Shown: positions 25,497 through 37,827, numbered from the stretch's first letter. The stretch is DNA of 64,000 nucleotides from Cedecea davisae DSM 4568 (GCF_000412335.2 NZ_KE161030.1:4610104-4674103); one strand, 5' to 3'. The notes: generated from the letters alone by a model not told the origin. Numbers and translations: made by a program.

Positions 25497-26662
25497 TGGA
25501 TTCGCGACGGATACATCCGGGCCTGGTTGCGCTTTCGGTTACAGCATTCGCTATCGGGGTAGCCGAGTTTATTGTTGTAGGGATCCTGCCCGATATTGCC
25601 GCTGCCCTGAATATTGAGCTGACGCGAGCGGGCAATCTTGTGGGACTCTATGCCCTGGCGCTGGCGCTGGGTTCTCCGGCACTGGTGCTACTGTTGTCCG
25701 GGCTACCGCGCAAGCCGGTGCTGATGTCGCTTATCCTGCTGTTTTTGGTCGGCAGCCTTATCTCCGCCCTGTCCAGCAGCTATGCCCTTTTTCTCACCGG
25801 TAGAGTGCTTACCGCCGTTGCCCACGGCAGCTTTTTCGCCATCGGGGCAACCATTGCATCCCGCCTTGCACCGGCCGGTCAGGCTGGTAAAGCGATTGCC
25901 GTAATGTTTGCCGGGCTGACGCTGGCAATGGTGATTGGCGTGCCGCTGGGCAGCCTTGCAGGCCACACTCTGGGCTGGCGTTTTCCACTTTTCGCCGTCT
26001 CGGCTCTCGCCGTGCTGTCGCTGGTTGCCATTGCTTTATGGCTGCCGGAGATGCCGATGGCAAAAGCGGCAAAGATGGCGAAACAGCTGTCAGCGCTCAA
26101 GAGTCCGGCGGTGCTCACCATGATGCTGGTGACCATCTTTGGATTTGGCGCCAGTTTCGCGGCATTTACGTTCATCATCCCGCTGCTGACAACCGTAACA
26201 GGATTTTCATCAGCCACGGCCAGTACGATGCTGGTAGTGTTCGGGGCGGCAACGCTTGCCGGGAATCTGGCGGGAGGGAAAATGACCTCCGCGCTGGGAT
26301 GGACTTCCTCATTGAGAATACTGTTTGTGTTGCTGGCGATTATTCTGGCCGCCATGACGCTGACGCTTAACCTCAAAATACCGGTGGTAGTGCTGCTCTT
26401 TTTATGGGGAATGATCGCTTTCGCCGTCTCACCCGCCGTTCAGCACGGCATGCTGACGACCGCCACCCGGCACACGCCCGGCGCGATCGACTTTGCCTCG
26501 GGCCTGAATATCTCTGCTTTTAATCTGGGGATATTCTTCGGGGAGAACCTCGGCGGATTGCTGGTGAAAATGGAACTAATGCGCTTTACGCCTTTGGCTG
26601 GCGTCGCGATGGTACTGGCGGCGCTTTTACCTCTGGCCTGGGTTACGGCTCGCAATCGATAG
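25496..26662 (+). CDS. MFS transporter, DHA1 (drug/sugar efflux) type
   Basis: A 388-residue permease with about twelve hydrophobic helices, of the AraJ/YdhP-like DHA1 group of the major facilitator superfamily. Helix 1 holds the group-typical AIGVAEFIVVGILPDIAAAL, and GRVLTAVAHGSFFAIGATIA matches the motif after helix 4. Such proteins usually export sugars, drugs or metabolites with proton exchange. The substrate is unknown. It is coupled to the GlcG-like gene and lies behind an IclR regulator, so substrate and inducer may be related. There is a 147-base gap before sodA holding the sodA promoter. Confidence 0.88.
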   Translation: MDSRRIHPGLVALSVTAFAIGVAEFIVVGILPDIAAALNIELTRAGNLVGLYALALALGSPALVLLLSGLPRKPVLMSLILLFLVGSLISALSSSYALFLTGRVLTAVAHGSFFAIGATIASRLAPAGQAGKAIAVMFAGLTLAMVIGVPLGSLAGHTLGWRFPLFAVSALAVLSLVAIALWLPEMPMAKAAKMAKQLSALKSPAVLTMMLVTIFGFGASFAAFTFIIPLLTTVTGFSSATASTMLVVFGAATLAGNLAGGKMTSALGWTSSLRILFVLLAIILAAMTLTLNLKIPVVVLLFLWGMIAFAVSPAVQHGMLTTATRHTPGAIDFASGLNISAFNLGIFFGENLGGLLVKMELMRFTPLAGVAMVLAALLPLAWVTARNR

Positions 26663-26722
26663 CTAATCGCTCATATTCTCGTCATCATGACAAAAAGTTA
26701 TAACCTTATTAAAACTACGGCA

Positions 26723-26760
26723 TTGATAAGCATTTTCAATATCATTTAATTAACTATAAT
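26723..26760 (+). promoter_or_regulatory. sodA promoter with Fur-like box
   Basis: TTGATAAGCATTTTCAATAT (26723-26742) is a Fur-box-like inverted repeat, and TATAAT at 26755-26760 is the -10. The stretch is almost the same as the E. coli sodA control region, where Fur, SoxS, ArcA and FNR act. I can vouch here only for the Fur-like repeat and the -10. Confidence 0.75.
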
Positions 26761-26824
26761 GGACCAACTGATTACGCGGCGTTAACAGCATCACAGCCGC
26801 TCTACGTTAATGGAGACGATGAAT

Positions 26825-27445
26825 ATGAGCTATACACTGCCATCCCTGCCTTACGCTTACGACGCGCTGGAACCGCATTTCGACAAAGAAACGATGGAAA
26901 TCCATCACAGCAAACACCACCAGGCTTATGTTAACAACGCGAACGCCGCGCTGGAGTCCCTGCCTGAGTTTGCCAACCTGTCTGCTGAAGAGCTGATTAC
27001 TAAACTGGATCAGCTGCCTGCTGATAAGAAAACCGTACTGCGTAACAACGCCGGCGGCCACGCTAACCACAGCTTCTTCTGGAAAGGCCTGAAAAAAGGT
27101 ACCGAGCTGAAGGGCGACCTGAAAGCCGCTATCGAGCGCGATTTCGGCAGCGTTGACGCGTTCAAAGCCGAGTTCGAGAAAGCAGCAGCAACCCGTTTCG
27201 GCTCCGGCTGGGCGTGGCTGGTTCTGAAAGGCGACAAACTGGCTGTAGTGTCTACCGCTAACCAGGATAGCCCGCTGATGGGTGAAGCTATCTCCGGCGC
27301 TACCGGCTTCCCGATTGTGGGCCTGGACGTTTGGGAGCACGCTTACTACCTGAAATTCCAGAACCGCCGCCCGGACTACGCTAAAGAGTTCTGGAACGTG
27401 GTTAACTGGGACGAAGCAGCAGCACGTTTCGCCGCTAAAAAATAA
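26825..27445 (+). CDS. sodA: Superoxide dismutase [Mn]
   Basis: A 206-residue cytoplasmic Mn-superoxide dismutase converting superoxide to H2O2 and O2. The metal ligands His27, His82, Asp168 and His172 are in [17 protein letters not shown] and [10 protein letters not shown]. The start is set at ATG 26825 ([19 protein letters not shown]), as in E. coli, with GGAG nine bases upstream; an ATG 15 bases earlier is in frame but lacks that support. The gene is monocistronic with its own promoter and a strong terminator. The codons are those of a highly expressed gene. In E. coli it lies at rhaT-sodA-kdgT-yiiM. Confidence 0.98.
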   Translation: MSYTLPSLPYAYDALEPHFDKETMEIHHSKHHQAYVNNANAALESLPEFANLSAEELITKLDQLPADKKTVLRNNAGGHANHSFFWKGLKKGTELKGDLKAAIERDFGSVDAFKAEFEKAAATRFGSGWAWLVLKGDKLAVVSTANQDSPLMGEAISGATGFPIVGLDVWEHAYYLKFQNRRPDYAKEFWNVVNWDEAAARFAAKK

Positions 27446-27468
27446 GGTTGCATTGTCGCCGTAGAGAA

Positions 27469-27493
27469 GCGAGCCTGATGGCTCGCTTTTTTT
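27469..27493 (+). terminator. sodA intrinsic terminator
   Basis: GCGAGCC, loop TGAT, GGCTCGC, then seven T residues: a textbook Rho-independent terminator 23 bases after the sodA stop. Confidence 0.95.
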
Positions 27494-27518
27494 ATGCCTA
27501 TAACGCAGGGAACCGCTC

Positions 27519-28196
27519 ATGCATCGCAATCCATTACAGGTTTACGTCGGCAAAATTCGTGACTATGACGGCAGCAGGCCAAGCGCCATCGCCAAAGTTC
27601 AGGTGGATGGAGAACTCCGGTTAACCGAACTCGGTATCGAAGGCGATGAGCAGGCGGAAAAGGTTATCCACGGCGGGCCGGACAGGGCGCTGTGCCACTA
27701 TCCGCGCGAACATTATCAGTACTGGGCGCAGCTGTTCCCGGAAAAAGCAGAGCTGTTTAACGCCCCCGCTTTTGGCGAGAATCTTTCCACAGAAGGGATG
27801 ACTGAGAAAAACGTCTATATGGGCGATATCTACCGCTGGGGCGAAGCGTTGATTCAGGTCACTCAGCCACGCTCGCCGTGTTTTAAGCTCAACTATCACT
27901 TTGGCGTCAGCGATATGTCATCAAGGATGCAGGAAGCGGGCTATTGCGGCTGGCTTTATCGCGTGATTCTGGCGGGGAGCGTTTCCGCTGACGCGCCGCT
28001 GGAGCTGGCATCACGCCTGAGCGATGTTACCGTGGCCGAAGCGATTGCCATAGCCTGGCATATGCCGTTTGATGATTCGCAATATCATCGCCTGTTGTCA
28101 GCCGCCGGGCTTTCGACCAGTTGGACAAGGACGATGCAGAAAAGGCGTATTTCAGGAAAGATTGAGGATAATTCGCGGCGTTTGTTCGGCAAATAA
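27519..28196 (+). CDS. yiiM: MOSC-domain 6-N-hydroxylaminopurine resistance protein YiiM
   Basis: A 225-residue molybdenum-cofactor (MOSC) protein matching E. coli YiiM (224 aa). In E. coli it helps detoxify hydroxylated bases such as 6-N-hydroxylaminopurine. The core motif HGGPDRALCHYPREHY and PAFGENLSTEGM are conserved, and the Moco-ligand cysteine is in PRSPCFKLNYHF. E. coli has kdgT between sodA and yiiM; it is absent here. The gene ends in a hairpin shared with the convergent LPMO gene. Confidence 0.94.
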   Translation: MHRNPLQVYVGKIRDYDGSRPSAIAKVQVDGELRLTELGIEGDEQAEKVIHGGPDRALCHYPREHYQYWAQLFPEKAELFNAPAFGENLSTEGMTEKNVYMGDIYRWGEALIQVTQPRSPCFKLNYHFGVSDMSSRMQEAGYCGWLYRVILAGSVSADAPLELASRLSDVTVAEAIAIAWHMPFDDSQYHRLLSAAGLSTSWTRTMQKRRISGKIEDNSRRLFGK

Positions 28197-28204
28197 TAAC
28201 GTTG

Positions 28205-28235
28205 TGATAACCATGCCCTGAAAGCATGGTTATCA
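28205..28235. terminator. Hairpin between convergent yiiM and LPMO genes
   Basis: TGATAACCATGC and GCATGGTTATCA form a perfect 12-bp stem around CCTGAAA. The placement between convergent stops (28196 and 28246) suggests a bidirectional terminator, although T-runs are short on both sides. Confidence 0.7.
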
Positions 28236-28245
28236 TCCGTCAAGG

Positions 28246-28860
28246 CTATTTGATATCAGTATCAATTACCTGATAGAACGCATTACCGGTATCGGCAATA
28301 TCCCAGACGCCGAGAATAACATGGTAGCCCTTATAATCTGACGGAATGGTACAATCCTTGATGGTAATACTATTTGCAGGAACCTCACCTTTACCGTCCT
28401 GATCGCAAATTGGCTTATCAAGGTCAAACTGTGCACGGGTCAATTTCTTGCTTGGATCCCAGTCTTTTTTAGTAATAAAGAAACGCCATCTTTCGGTTTT
28501 ATGAGCTGCGGTCAAAGTCCAGGTAAAACTTTGCTTACCTGTATTCAATTCCACCTTGTGCCAACGAGTAGGGCTTTGCTCATCAAGTTGCGCATAATTA
28601 TCATGCCCGGCACTGGCGATGTGACCATCAGCAGGGCCGTTTGCAGGGAACCCTTTAGGTCCTTCCAGCGACTGCGGTTCATACTGAATAGCCCCGCAGT
28701 TTTTATTAAGATTACCGGCTTGTGAAGTACAAAGAAAAGCGCGTGAAGGCGGATTACTGACGTAGCCATGGAAAGGTTTTGCCTGCTCGGCATAACTTAG
28801 TGAAGATGCCGCCATTAAGGCCAAACCGGCACAAGTAGTTAATACTGTCGTTTTACGCAT
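28246..28860 (-). CDS. AA10 lytic polysaccharide monooxygenase (chitin-binding protein, CBP21-like)
   Basis: A 204-residue secreted protein like Serratia CBP21, a copper enzyme that cleaves crystalline chitin oxidatively. Conserved blocks are HGYVSNPPSRAFLC, GAIQYEPQSLEG, GPADGHIASA, LTAAHKTERW and WDIADTGNAFYQVID. The copper-brace histidines correspond to His31 and His120. The signal peptide reads MRKTTVLTTCAGLALMAASS then LSYA. The best signal peptidase site (after Ala24) would leave six residues, EQAKPF, before His31. In known members the His is the first mature residue. The gene is monocistronic in an AT-rich setting and absent from E. coli at this place, which suggests gain by transfer. 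Confidence 0.92.
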   Translation of the reverse strand: MRKTTVLTTCAGLALMAASSLSYAEQAKPFHGYVSNPPSRAFLCTSQAGNLNKNCGAIQYEPQSLEGPKGFPANGPADGHIASAGHDNYAQLDEQSPTRWHKVELNTGKQSFTWTLTAAHKTERWRFFITKKDWDPSKKLTRAQFDLDKPICDQDGKGEVPANSITIKDCTIPSDYKGYHVILGVWDIADTGNAFYQVIDTDIK

Positions 28861-29303
28861 GAACAGAATCCTCTATTTATTGTGAAAGAGTTAAATAAAT
28901 ACTTTATATATTCAAGGCTGGCTTTCATTCTGCTAATAAAATAAAAGCATGATATTGAACACACGATATAACCTTCGCGCGTGAAATACATAATAACAAC
29001 CACCCTCAAACCATGGATTTTATTGCAACGACAATTAGTCTAGACCACAAATAAAAACATGAAAAAAATATATCTTTCTGCAACGTCAGGCAGAATAACG
29101 TGTAAAAACACAACGAGAAATAATGGGAAAACAATACCCACCCACAAAGAATAAAATATAGTTATCTAACAATATAATAAGAAAATATATTATTCACTGA
29201 CGATGGTTATTAAGCCATTTCAGGAAACCGGGAGGGAATTTGCAGAAAACGCTCATTTTAAGGGAGAGGCGGATAACTCAGGAATTTGATTAAACGATCA
29301 TCA
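28861..29303. other. AT-rich intergenic region upstream of the LPMO gene
   Basis: About 440 bases, clearly richer in A and T than the rest of the window, without a plausible gene. The part next to 28860 has GAGGA as LPMO ribosome site and must hold its promoter. The remainder has long A/T runs (for example around 29050-29200) such as H-NS-silenced DNA often shows. I see no insertion-sequence ends or tRNA remnant. Confidence 0.6.
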
Positions 29304-29325
29304 TCCCTCTCCCTGAGGAGAGGGA
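29304..29325. repeat. Short CCCTCTCC/GGAGAGGG hairpin downstream of phoU
   Basis: CCCTCTCCCTGAGGAGAGGG forms a stem just after the phoU stop. It resembles the inner part of the CCCTCACCC repeat family and may serve as the pst-phoU operon terminator. Confidence 0.6.
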
Positions 29326-29336
29326 AACAGAGAAGC

Positions 29337-30062
29337 TTATTCTTTTGGATCTTTACCTGCCAGCAGCTTGTCCAGCTCGTCGCCGCCAACGTGACGGAAG
29401 TCCTGACCCTTCACGAAGTAGAAAATATACTCACAAATGTTCTGGCAGCGGTCGCCGATGCGCTCGATTGAACGGGCGCAGAACAGCGCGGTCAGCACGC
29501 TTGGAATAGTGCGGGAATCTTCCATCATGTAAGTCATTAGCTGACGCACGATGCCTTCGTACTCCTGATCCACTTTCTTATCTTCACGGTAAATACGCAC
29601 CGCTTCGTCCAGATCCATACGAGCAAATGCATCCAGCACATCGTGCAGCATCTGTACGGTGTGGCGGCCCAGAGACTCCAGGCTCACCAGCAGAGGCTGG
29701 TGCTGCTGGGAGAATTTCTCCAGCGCGGTGCGGCAGATTTTATCCGCAACGTCACCAATACGTTCCAGCTCGGCGATGGTTTTGATGATGGCCATCACCA
29801 GGCGCAGGTCGCTGGCGGTTGGCTGGCGTTTAGCGATGATGCGCACGCAGGCTTCATCGATAGCCACTTCCATCATGTTGACCTTCTGGTCACCGGCAAT
29901 AACGCGCTTAGCCAGTTCGCTGTCCTGGTTATGCATGGCGGTGATAGCGTCGGAAAGCTGCTGCTCCACCAGCCCGCCCATGGTCATGACCTGAGTGCGG
30001 ATGTACTCCAGCTCGGCGTTGAACTGGCCGGAAATATGTTTATTTAAATTGAGGTTGTCCAT
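29337..30062 (-). CDS. phoU: Phosphate signalling protein PhoU
   Basis: A 241-residue all-helical protein that links the PstSCAB transporter to PhoR and keeps the Pho regulon off when phosphate is ample. It is almost the same as E. coli PhoU (241 aa), with two PhoU repeats each carrying an E/DxxxD metal motif (for example [17 protein letters not shown] and [16 protein letters not shown]). I start at ATG 30062 ([19 protein letters not shown]). The frame is open 32 codons further upstream, but that part lacks similarity and overlaps pstB. It is the last gene of pstSCAB-phoU. Confidence 0.97.
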   Translation of the reverse strand: MDNLNLNKHISGQFNAELEYIRTQVMTMGGLVEQQLSDAITAMHNQDSELAKRVIAGDQKVNMMEVAIDEACVRIIAKRQPTASDLRLVMAIIKTIAELERIGDVADKICRTALEKFSQQHQPLLVSLESLGRHTVQMLHDVLDAFARMDLDEAVRIYREDKKVDQEYEGIVRQLMTYMMEDSRTIPSVLTALFCARSIERIGDRCQNICEYIFYFVKGQDFRHVGGDELDKLLAGKDPKE

Positions 30063-30075
30063 CGCGCTCTCCAAA

Positions 30076-32800
<2,725 letters not shown>

Positions 32801-32810
32801 ATTTTTGCAC

Positions 32811-33851
32811 TTAGTACAGCGCCTTACCGGAGCTGTCTTTTACATTCGTTTTCCATGCAGCGCGAACCTGCTCAACCACGGAGGCTGGCAGCGTTGCATA
32901 GTCCAGCGCGTTAGCTTCTTTAGCGCCAGATTTGTATGCCCAGTCAAAGAACTTCAGCACTTCTGCGCCCTGCTCAGGGTTTTTCTGCTCTTTGTGGACC
33001 AGGATAAAGGTGGTGGAGGTGATTGGCCATGCTTCATCACCCTTCTGGTTGGTCAAGTCCTGTGCGAAGGATTTGCTCCAGTCAGCGCCTTTAGCCGCGT
33101 TAGCAAAGTTGGCTTCAGTCGGGCTAACCGGCTTGCCGTCAGCGGACAGCAGCTTGGTGTAAGTCAGGTTGTTCTGCTTAGCGTAAGCGTATTCAACGTA
33201 GCCGATGGAGCCTGGCAGACGCTGTACGAATGCAGCGATACCGTCGTTGCCTTTACCGCCCAGACCGGTTGGCCAGTTTACGGTAGAGCCTGCGCCGATT
33301 TTGGTTTTCCACTCTTCGTTCACTTTAGCCAGGTAGCTGGTGAACACGAAGGAAGTACCGGAGCCGTCAGCACGACGTACAACCGCGATGTTCTGATCCG
33401 GCAGTTTGTGGCCAGGGTTCAGTTTGGCAATCGCCGGGTCGTTCCATTTTTTGATGGTGCCCAGGTAGATATCACCCAGGGTTTTGCCGTCCAGCACCAG
33501 TTCGCCAGATTTGAAGCCCGGCAGGTTAACTGCCAGCACTACGCCGCCGATAACTGTCGGGAACTGGAACAGGCCTTCTTGCTGTAATTTGTCATCCGCC
33601 AGAGGGGCGTCAGAAGCGCCGAAGTCAACGGTGTTAGCAATGATTTGCTTAACGCCGCCGGAGGAACCGATACCCTGGTAGTTAACCTTGTTACCAGTTT
33701 CTTTCTGGTAGGTATCTGCCCACTTGGCATACACCGGCGCAGGGAAAGTTGCACCAGCGCCGGTCAGGCTTGCAGCTGCAAACGCAGTAGAAGCGCTCAG
33801 AGATAAGGTCGCGGCGACAACAGTTGCGACAGTGGTACGCATAACGTTCAT
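32811..33851 (-). CDS. pstS: Periplasmic phosphate-binding protein PstS
   Basis: A 346-residue periplasmic receptor, same length as E. coli. A signal peptide ([20 protein letters not shown] to AFA) precedes mature [18 protein letters not shown]. Phosphate-binding loops [16 protein letters not shown] and [11 protein letters not shown] are intact. It is the first gene of pstSCAB-phoU and stands behind two Pho boxes, so induction by phosphate starvation through PhoB is expected. Confidence 0.98.
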   Translation of the reverse strand: MNVMRTTVATVVAATLSLSASTAFAAASLTGAGATFPAPVYAKWADTYQKETGNKVNYQGIGSSGGVKQIIANTVDFGASDAPLADDKLQQEGLFQFPTVIGGVVLAVNLPGFKSGELVLDGKTLGDIYLGTIKKWNDPAIAKLNPGHKLPDQNIAVVRRADGSGTSFVFTSYLAKVNEEWKTKIGAGSTVNWPTGLGGKGNDGIAAFVQRLPGSIGYVEYAYAKQNNLTYTKLLSADGKPVSPTEANFANAAKGADWSKSFAQDLTNQKGDEAWPITSTTFILVHKEQKNPEQGAEVLKFFDWAYKSGAKEANALDYATLPASVVEQVRAAWKTNVKDSSGKALY

Positions 33852-33909
33852 AATGTCTCCTGCCAGATGTTCATAAATTGTTGTTTAATTAAATACAGGG
33901 TAGAAAATA

Positions 33910-33960
33910 GGACAGTTTGGTGACAGTTAAATGTACGAATTATGACAGTTTTATGACAAG
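33910..33960 (-). promoter_or_regulatory. Two Pho boxes upstream of pstS
   Basis: On the minus strand CTTGTCATAAAACTGTCAT (33960-33942) and ACTGTCACCAAACTGTCC (33927-33910) each contain two CTGTCA-like repeats 11 bases apart, the PhoB site pattern. They lie 60-110 bases before the pstS ATG, with an AT-rich -10 (TATTTT) just downstream. Confidence 0.9.
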
Positions 33961-34040
33961 GCCAGCCCACAACAAAACCTAAGCTAAATAAGCCCATCAT
34001 TACAATAAAAATCAGTTAGTTATAATTATCGAGCGGGCAA

Positions 34041-34064
34041 TAAAAAAGCTGCCCGTAGGCAGCC
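34041..34064 (-). terminator. glmUS operon terminator
   Basis: On the minus strand GGCTGCC, loop TACG, GGCAGC, then TTTTTTA, placed 27 bases after the glmS stop: a good Rho-independent terminator. Confidence 0.92.
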
Positions 34065-34090
34065 TGGTATTCAACATTTATGACAACAGC

Positions 34091-35920
34091 TTATTCTACT
34101 GTTACCGATTTCGCCAGGTTACGCGGCTGGTCCACGTCTGTGCCTTTGATAAGCGCAACATGGTAAGAAAGCAGCTGTAGCGGCACGGTGTAGAAGATTG
34201 GGGCAATCACCTCTTCCACATGCGGCATCTCGATGATGTGCATATTGTCGCTACCGGTGAAACCGGCATCCTGGTCGGCGAAGACATACAGCTGGCCGCC
34301 ACGAGCGCGCACTTCTTCAATGTTGGATTTCAGTTTTTCCAGCAGTTCGTTGTTTGGTGCCACAACGATAACCGGCATATCAGCATCAATTAACGCCAGC
34401 GGGCCATGTTTCAGCTCGCCTGCGGCGTAGGCTTCAGCGTGAATATAGGAAATCTCTTTCAGCTTCAGCGCACCTTCCATCGCGATCGGGTACTGATCCC
34501 CACGACCAAGGAACAGAGCATGATGTTTGTCGGAGAAATCTTCGGCTAAAGCTTCAATGCGTTTGTCCTGAGACAGCATCTGCTCGATGCGGCTCGGCAG
34601 CGCCTGCAGGCCGTGAACGATTTCGTGCTCAACGGAAGCATCTACACCCTTCAGACGCCCCAGCTTAGCCACCAGCATCAGCAGAACGGTAAGCTGGGTG
34701 GTAAATGCCTTGGTGGAAGCTACGCCGATTTCCGTTCCGGCTTTGGTCATCATCGCCAGGTCGGATTCGCGCACCAGAGAAGAACCCGGCACGTTACAAA
34801 TCGCCAGAGAGCCAAGGTAACCCAGCTCTTTGGAAAGACGCAGCGCAGCGAGCGTATCGGCCGTTTCGCCAGACTGGGAAAGGGTGATCATCAGGCTGTT
34901 ACGGCGAACCGCAGATTTGCGATAGCGGAATTCTGAGGCAATTTCGACGTCACAAGGTACGCCAGCAAGCGCTTCGAACCAGTAACGGGAAACCATACCG
35001 GAGTTATAAGAAGTTCCGCAGGCGACGATTTGAATGTGCTCAACCTGAGACAGCAGCTCGTTGGCTTTTGGCCCCAGCTCGCTCAAGTCCACCTCACCGT
35101 GACTGATGCGCCCGGTTAGCGTATTTTTGATGGCGTTTGGCTGCTCGTAGATCTCTTTCTGCATATAGTGGCGATAAATACCTTTGTCGCCCGCGTCATA
35201 TTGCAGGTTTGATTCGATGTCCGGGCGCTTAACCTGCTCGCCTGTATTATCGAAAATCGTCACCGAGCGGCGGGTGACTTCGGCAATATCCCCCTCTTCC
35301 AGGAAGATAAAGCGACGGGTCACCGGCAGCAGCGCCAGCTGGTCGGAAGCAATGAAGTTTTCGCCCATGCCGAGGCCGATAACCAGCGGGCTACCGGAAC
35401 GAGCGGCCAGCAGGGTGTCAGGATGACGAGTATCCATGATGACCGTGCCGTAGGCACCGCGCAGCTGAGGGATGGTGCGCAGCACGGCTTCGCGCAGCGT
35501 ACCGCCCTGTTCCAGCTCCCAGTGCACCAGGTGAGCAATCACTTCGGTGTCGGTTTCGGAAACAAAGACGTAGCCGCGCTGTTGCAGCATTTCGCGCAGC
35601 GGTTCGTGGTTTTCAATGATACCGTTGTGCACCACCACGATGTAGTCAGAGACATGCGGGTGAGCATTGGTTTCTGAAGGTTCGCCGTGGGTTGCCCAGC
35701 GGGTGTGAGCGATACCGGTGCCGCCGTGCAGCTCGGTTCCCTCAGCCGCTTCGGCAAGCTTCTGTACTTTACCCAGGCGACGCAGACGGGTCATATGACC
35801 CTTTTCGTCCACAACCGCCAGACCCGCAGAGTCATAACCGCGGTATTCCAGGCGACGTAACCCTTCAAGAAGGATTTCAGCGATATCACGTTGCGCTACT
35901 GCGCCAACAATTCCACACAT
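34091..35920 (-). CDS. glmS: Glutamine-fructose-6-phosphate aminotransferase (isomerizing)
   Basis: A 609-residue enzyme making glucosamine-6-phosphate, the entry to peptidoglycan and LPS amino sugars. Met1 is followed by the catalytic Cys of the glutaminase domain ([11 protein letters not shown]); residues about 240-609 hold two SIS sugar-isomerase domains ([26 protein letters not shown]) and the C-terminal AKSVTVE. Length equals E. coli GlmS. It lies 240 bases after glmU in the same direction; that gap holds a palindromic repeat. E. coli glmS is also controlled by the GlmZ small RNA; I could not identify that site here. Confidence 0.98.
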   Translation of the reverse strand: MCGIVGAVAQRDIAEILLEGLRRLEYRGYDSAGLAVVDEKGHMTRLRRLGKVQKLAEAAEGTELHGGTGIAHTRWATHGEPSETNAHPHVSDYIVVVHNGIIENHEPLREMLQQRGYVFVSETDTEVIAHLVHWELEQGGTLREAVLRTIPQLRGAYGTVIMDTRHPDTLLAARSGSPLVIGLGMGENFIASDQLALLPVTRRFIFLEEGDIAEVTRRSVTIFDNTGEQVKRPDIESNLQYDAGDKGIYRHYMQKEIYEQPNAIKNTLTGRISHGEVDLSELGPKANELLSQVEHIQIVACGTSYNSGMVSRYWFEALAGVPCDVEIASEFRYRKSAVRRNSLMITLSQSGETADTLAALRLSKELGYLGSLAICNVPGSSLVRESDLAMMTKAGTEIGVASTKAFTTQLTVLLMLVAKLGRLKGVDASVEHEIVHGLQALPSRIEQMLSQDKRIEALAEDFSDKHHALFLGRGDQYPIAMEGALKLKEISYIHAEAYAAGELKHGPLALIDADMPVIVVAPNNELLEKLKSNIEEVRARGGQLYVFADQDAGFTGSDNMHIIEMPHVEEVIAPIFYTVPLQLLSYHVALIKGTDVDQPRNLAKSVTVE

Positions 35921-36054
35921 AATTTTAAGTCCTGATAATGGCGTTAGCCATGTGTTGTCGCTGACCTGTTTTTTCCGGTTTTCCGGAGCCCCGAGCCTTG
36001 TAGAGAGTGGGGTTATTTTTATGCTTACTGCTTTTGGGTGGAGGATTATGTTAT

Positions 36055-36150
36055 CCCCTCACCCCGGCCCTCTTCCCAAAGGGGCGAGGGAGAAAAACAC
36101 CGCACCGAACGATCCCCTCTCCCCTGTGGGGAGAGGGTTAGGGTGAGGGG
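36055..36150. repeat. CCCTCACCC/GGGTGAGGG palindromic element between glmU and glmS
   Basis: CCCCTCACCCCGGCCCTCTT at one end and GGGGAGAGGGTTAGGGTGAG at the other are inverted copies of each other, with about 50 bases between. It is the clearest full-length member of the family besides 10853-10946. It lies in the messenger between two co-transcribed genes. Confidence 0.9.
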
Positions 36151-36160
36151 TATAAATCCG

Positions 36161-37531
36161 TTACTTTTTCTTCACCGGACGCTGCCAGCCCTGAATATGG
36201 GTCTGCTTCACGCGGCTAATCACCAGCTCGTTTTCCGCCACATCACGCGTGATTGTCGTCCCGGCGCCAATAGTTACGCCGCGAGCCACGGTGACAGGAG
36301 CCACCAGCTGAGTGTCGGAGCCGACAAAGACATCGTCGCCGATGATGGTTTTGTGTTTGTTTGCACCGTCGTAGTTACAGGTGATGGTGCCCGCGCCAAT
36401 GTTTACGTTGTCGCCAATTTCCGCATCACCGAGGTAGCTCAGGTGGCCAGCTTTAGAACCTTTGCCCAGGCGAGCTTTCTTCATTTCAACGAAGTTACCG
36501 ACGTGTGCGCCTTCTGCCAGCTCGGCGCCTGGGCGCAGGCGGGCAAACGGCCCAATGGTGCAGGCTGCTTCAAGCGTGGCGTCTTCGATAACGGTATAAG
36601 GACTGATTTCACAGTCATCACCGATTACCGCGTTCTTGATAACGCAGCCGGTGCCAATTTTGACGCGATTGCCCAGCGTGACCTTGCCTTCCACAATGAC
36701 ATTAGTATCGATTTCAACATCGCGTCCGTGAACCAATTCACCGCGCAGATCGAAACGTGCCGGATCGCGCAGCATGACGCCGGCCAGCAGCAGCTTGTCC
36801 GCCTGTTCGGTCTGGAATACGCGCTCCAGGCGGGAGAGTTGCAGGCGGTTATTCACGCCCTCAACTTCACTCAGTCGATCCGGATGAACGGCGGCGATTT
36901 CGCGCCCTTCACCGTGGGCCAGGGCAATAATGTCCGTGATGTAGAACTCGCCCTGGGCGTTGTTATTATCCAGCTTACCAAGCCAACGCTTCAGGTCTGC
37001 GCCGTTAGCCACCAGAATCCCGGTGTTGATCTCGTTGATTTTGCGCTGCTCTTCGCTCGCGTCTTTATGTTCAACAATGCCGACAACTTGCCCGTTTTCA
37101 CGCGCAATACGGCCATAGCCGGTTGGATCGTCAAGCTTAACGGTCAGCAGGCCAATGCCGCCTTGCGGTTTGGCTTCACGCAGGCGCCGTAAAGTATCAA
37201 CAGAGATCAGCGGCACGTCGCCGTAAAGCATCAGAATGTCTTCGTCATCGGCAAAGAAAGGCGCGGCCATTTGCATTGCGTGGCCGGTTCCCAGCTGTTC
37301 TGCCTGAAGCACCCAGTTCAGCGAGTCATCGCTCAGGGTCTGCTTAAGCAGTTCGCCGCCGTGGCCGTATACCAGGTTAACCCGCTGAGCGCCCAGCTTA
37401 TTAGCCGCATCAATAACATGCTGAACCATTGGCTTTCCGGCCAAAGTGTGCAGCACTTTCGGGAGGTCTGAATACATGCGGGTCCCTTTGCCTGCGGCAA
37501 GGATAACCACGCTCATTGCACTGTTTGACAT
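36161..37531 (-). CDS. glmU: Bifunctional GlcN-1-P acetyltransferase / UDP-GlcNAc pyrophosphorylase
   Basis: A 456-residue enzyme making UDP-N-acetylglucosamine, same length as in E. coli. The N-terminal Rossmann uridyltransferase has [18 protein letters not shown] (residues 11-28). The C-terminal left-handed beta helix is made of hexapeptide repeats (about 250-430; for example IGNNVNIG-type [17 protein letters not shown]). It is the first gene of glmU-glmS. The 296-base gap upstream holds the atp terminator and presumably the glmU promoter. Confidence 0.98.
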   Translation of the reverse strand: MSNSAMSVVILAAGKGTRMYSDLPKVLHTLAGKPMVQHVIDAANKLGAQRVNLVYGHGGELLKQTLSDDSLNWVLQAEQLGTGHAMQMAAPFFADDEDILMLYGDVPLISVDTLRRLREAKPQGGIGLLTVKLDDPTGYGRIARENGQVVGIVEHKDASEEQRKINEINTGILVANGADLKRWLGKLDNNNAQGEFYITDIIALAHGEGREIAAVHPDRLSEVEGVNNRLQLSRLERVFQTEQADKLLLAGVMLRDPARFDLRGELVHGRDVEIDTNVIVEGKVTLGNRVKIGTGCVIKNAVIGDDCEISPYTVIEDATLEAACTIGPFARLRPGAELAEGAHVGNFVEMKKARLGKGSKAGHLSYLGDAEIGDNVNIGAGTITCNYDGANKHKTIIGDDVFVGSDTQLVAPVTVARGVTIGAGTTITRDVAENELVISRVKQTHIQGWQRPVKKK

Positions 37532-37772
37532 ACGTGTCCTGAATCGTGTGAGTTCGAGAAGTAAACCGATTTAGCCTTGAAAATTCTACATATTTTGCAG
37601 CAAAAAATGCATTGCCGCTAAATCATCCATTACCGGGCGTTTTGGGGCCTGTTTTTGATAAACATCGGCACCAGCCTGAGGGTAAAAAGTAGAAATTTGG
37701 CCTAATCTCTCTTTGTTACAGCTATATAGCGAGTTTAGAGCTTATTTTAGCGCCGGAATAAAGCTGAGGGAT
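37532..37772. other. glmU upstream region
   Basis: This stretch between glmU and the atp terminator has no gene. It is moderately AT-rich and must hold the glmU promoter. I see no clear -35/-10 pair that I would defend. Confidence 0.4.
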
Positions 37773-37808
37773 AAAAAAAATGCCAGTCTGGTTTCCCGGA
37801 CTGGCATT
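37773..37808 (-). terminator. atp operon terminator
   Basis: On the minus strand ATGCCAGTCCGG, loop, CCAGACTGGCAT, then eight T residues, 20 bases after the atpC stop. It is a strong Rho-independent terminator. Confidence 0.95.
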
Positions 37809-37827
37809 TGTCTTTTCAAGCAGGTAG

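Noticed and set aside
28820..28850. LPMO as a lipoprotein through the LTTC segment
   Set aside because: Residue before the Cys is Thr, not Gly/Ala/Ser, and CBP21-like proteins are freely secreted.
37532..37827. A small RNA gene between glmU and atpC
   Set aside because: Apart from the atp terminator I see no promoter-plus-terminator pair that would define one.
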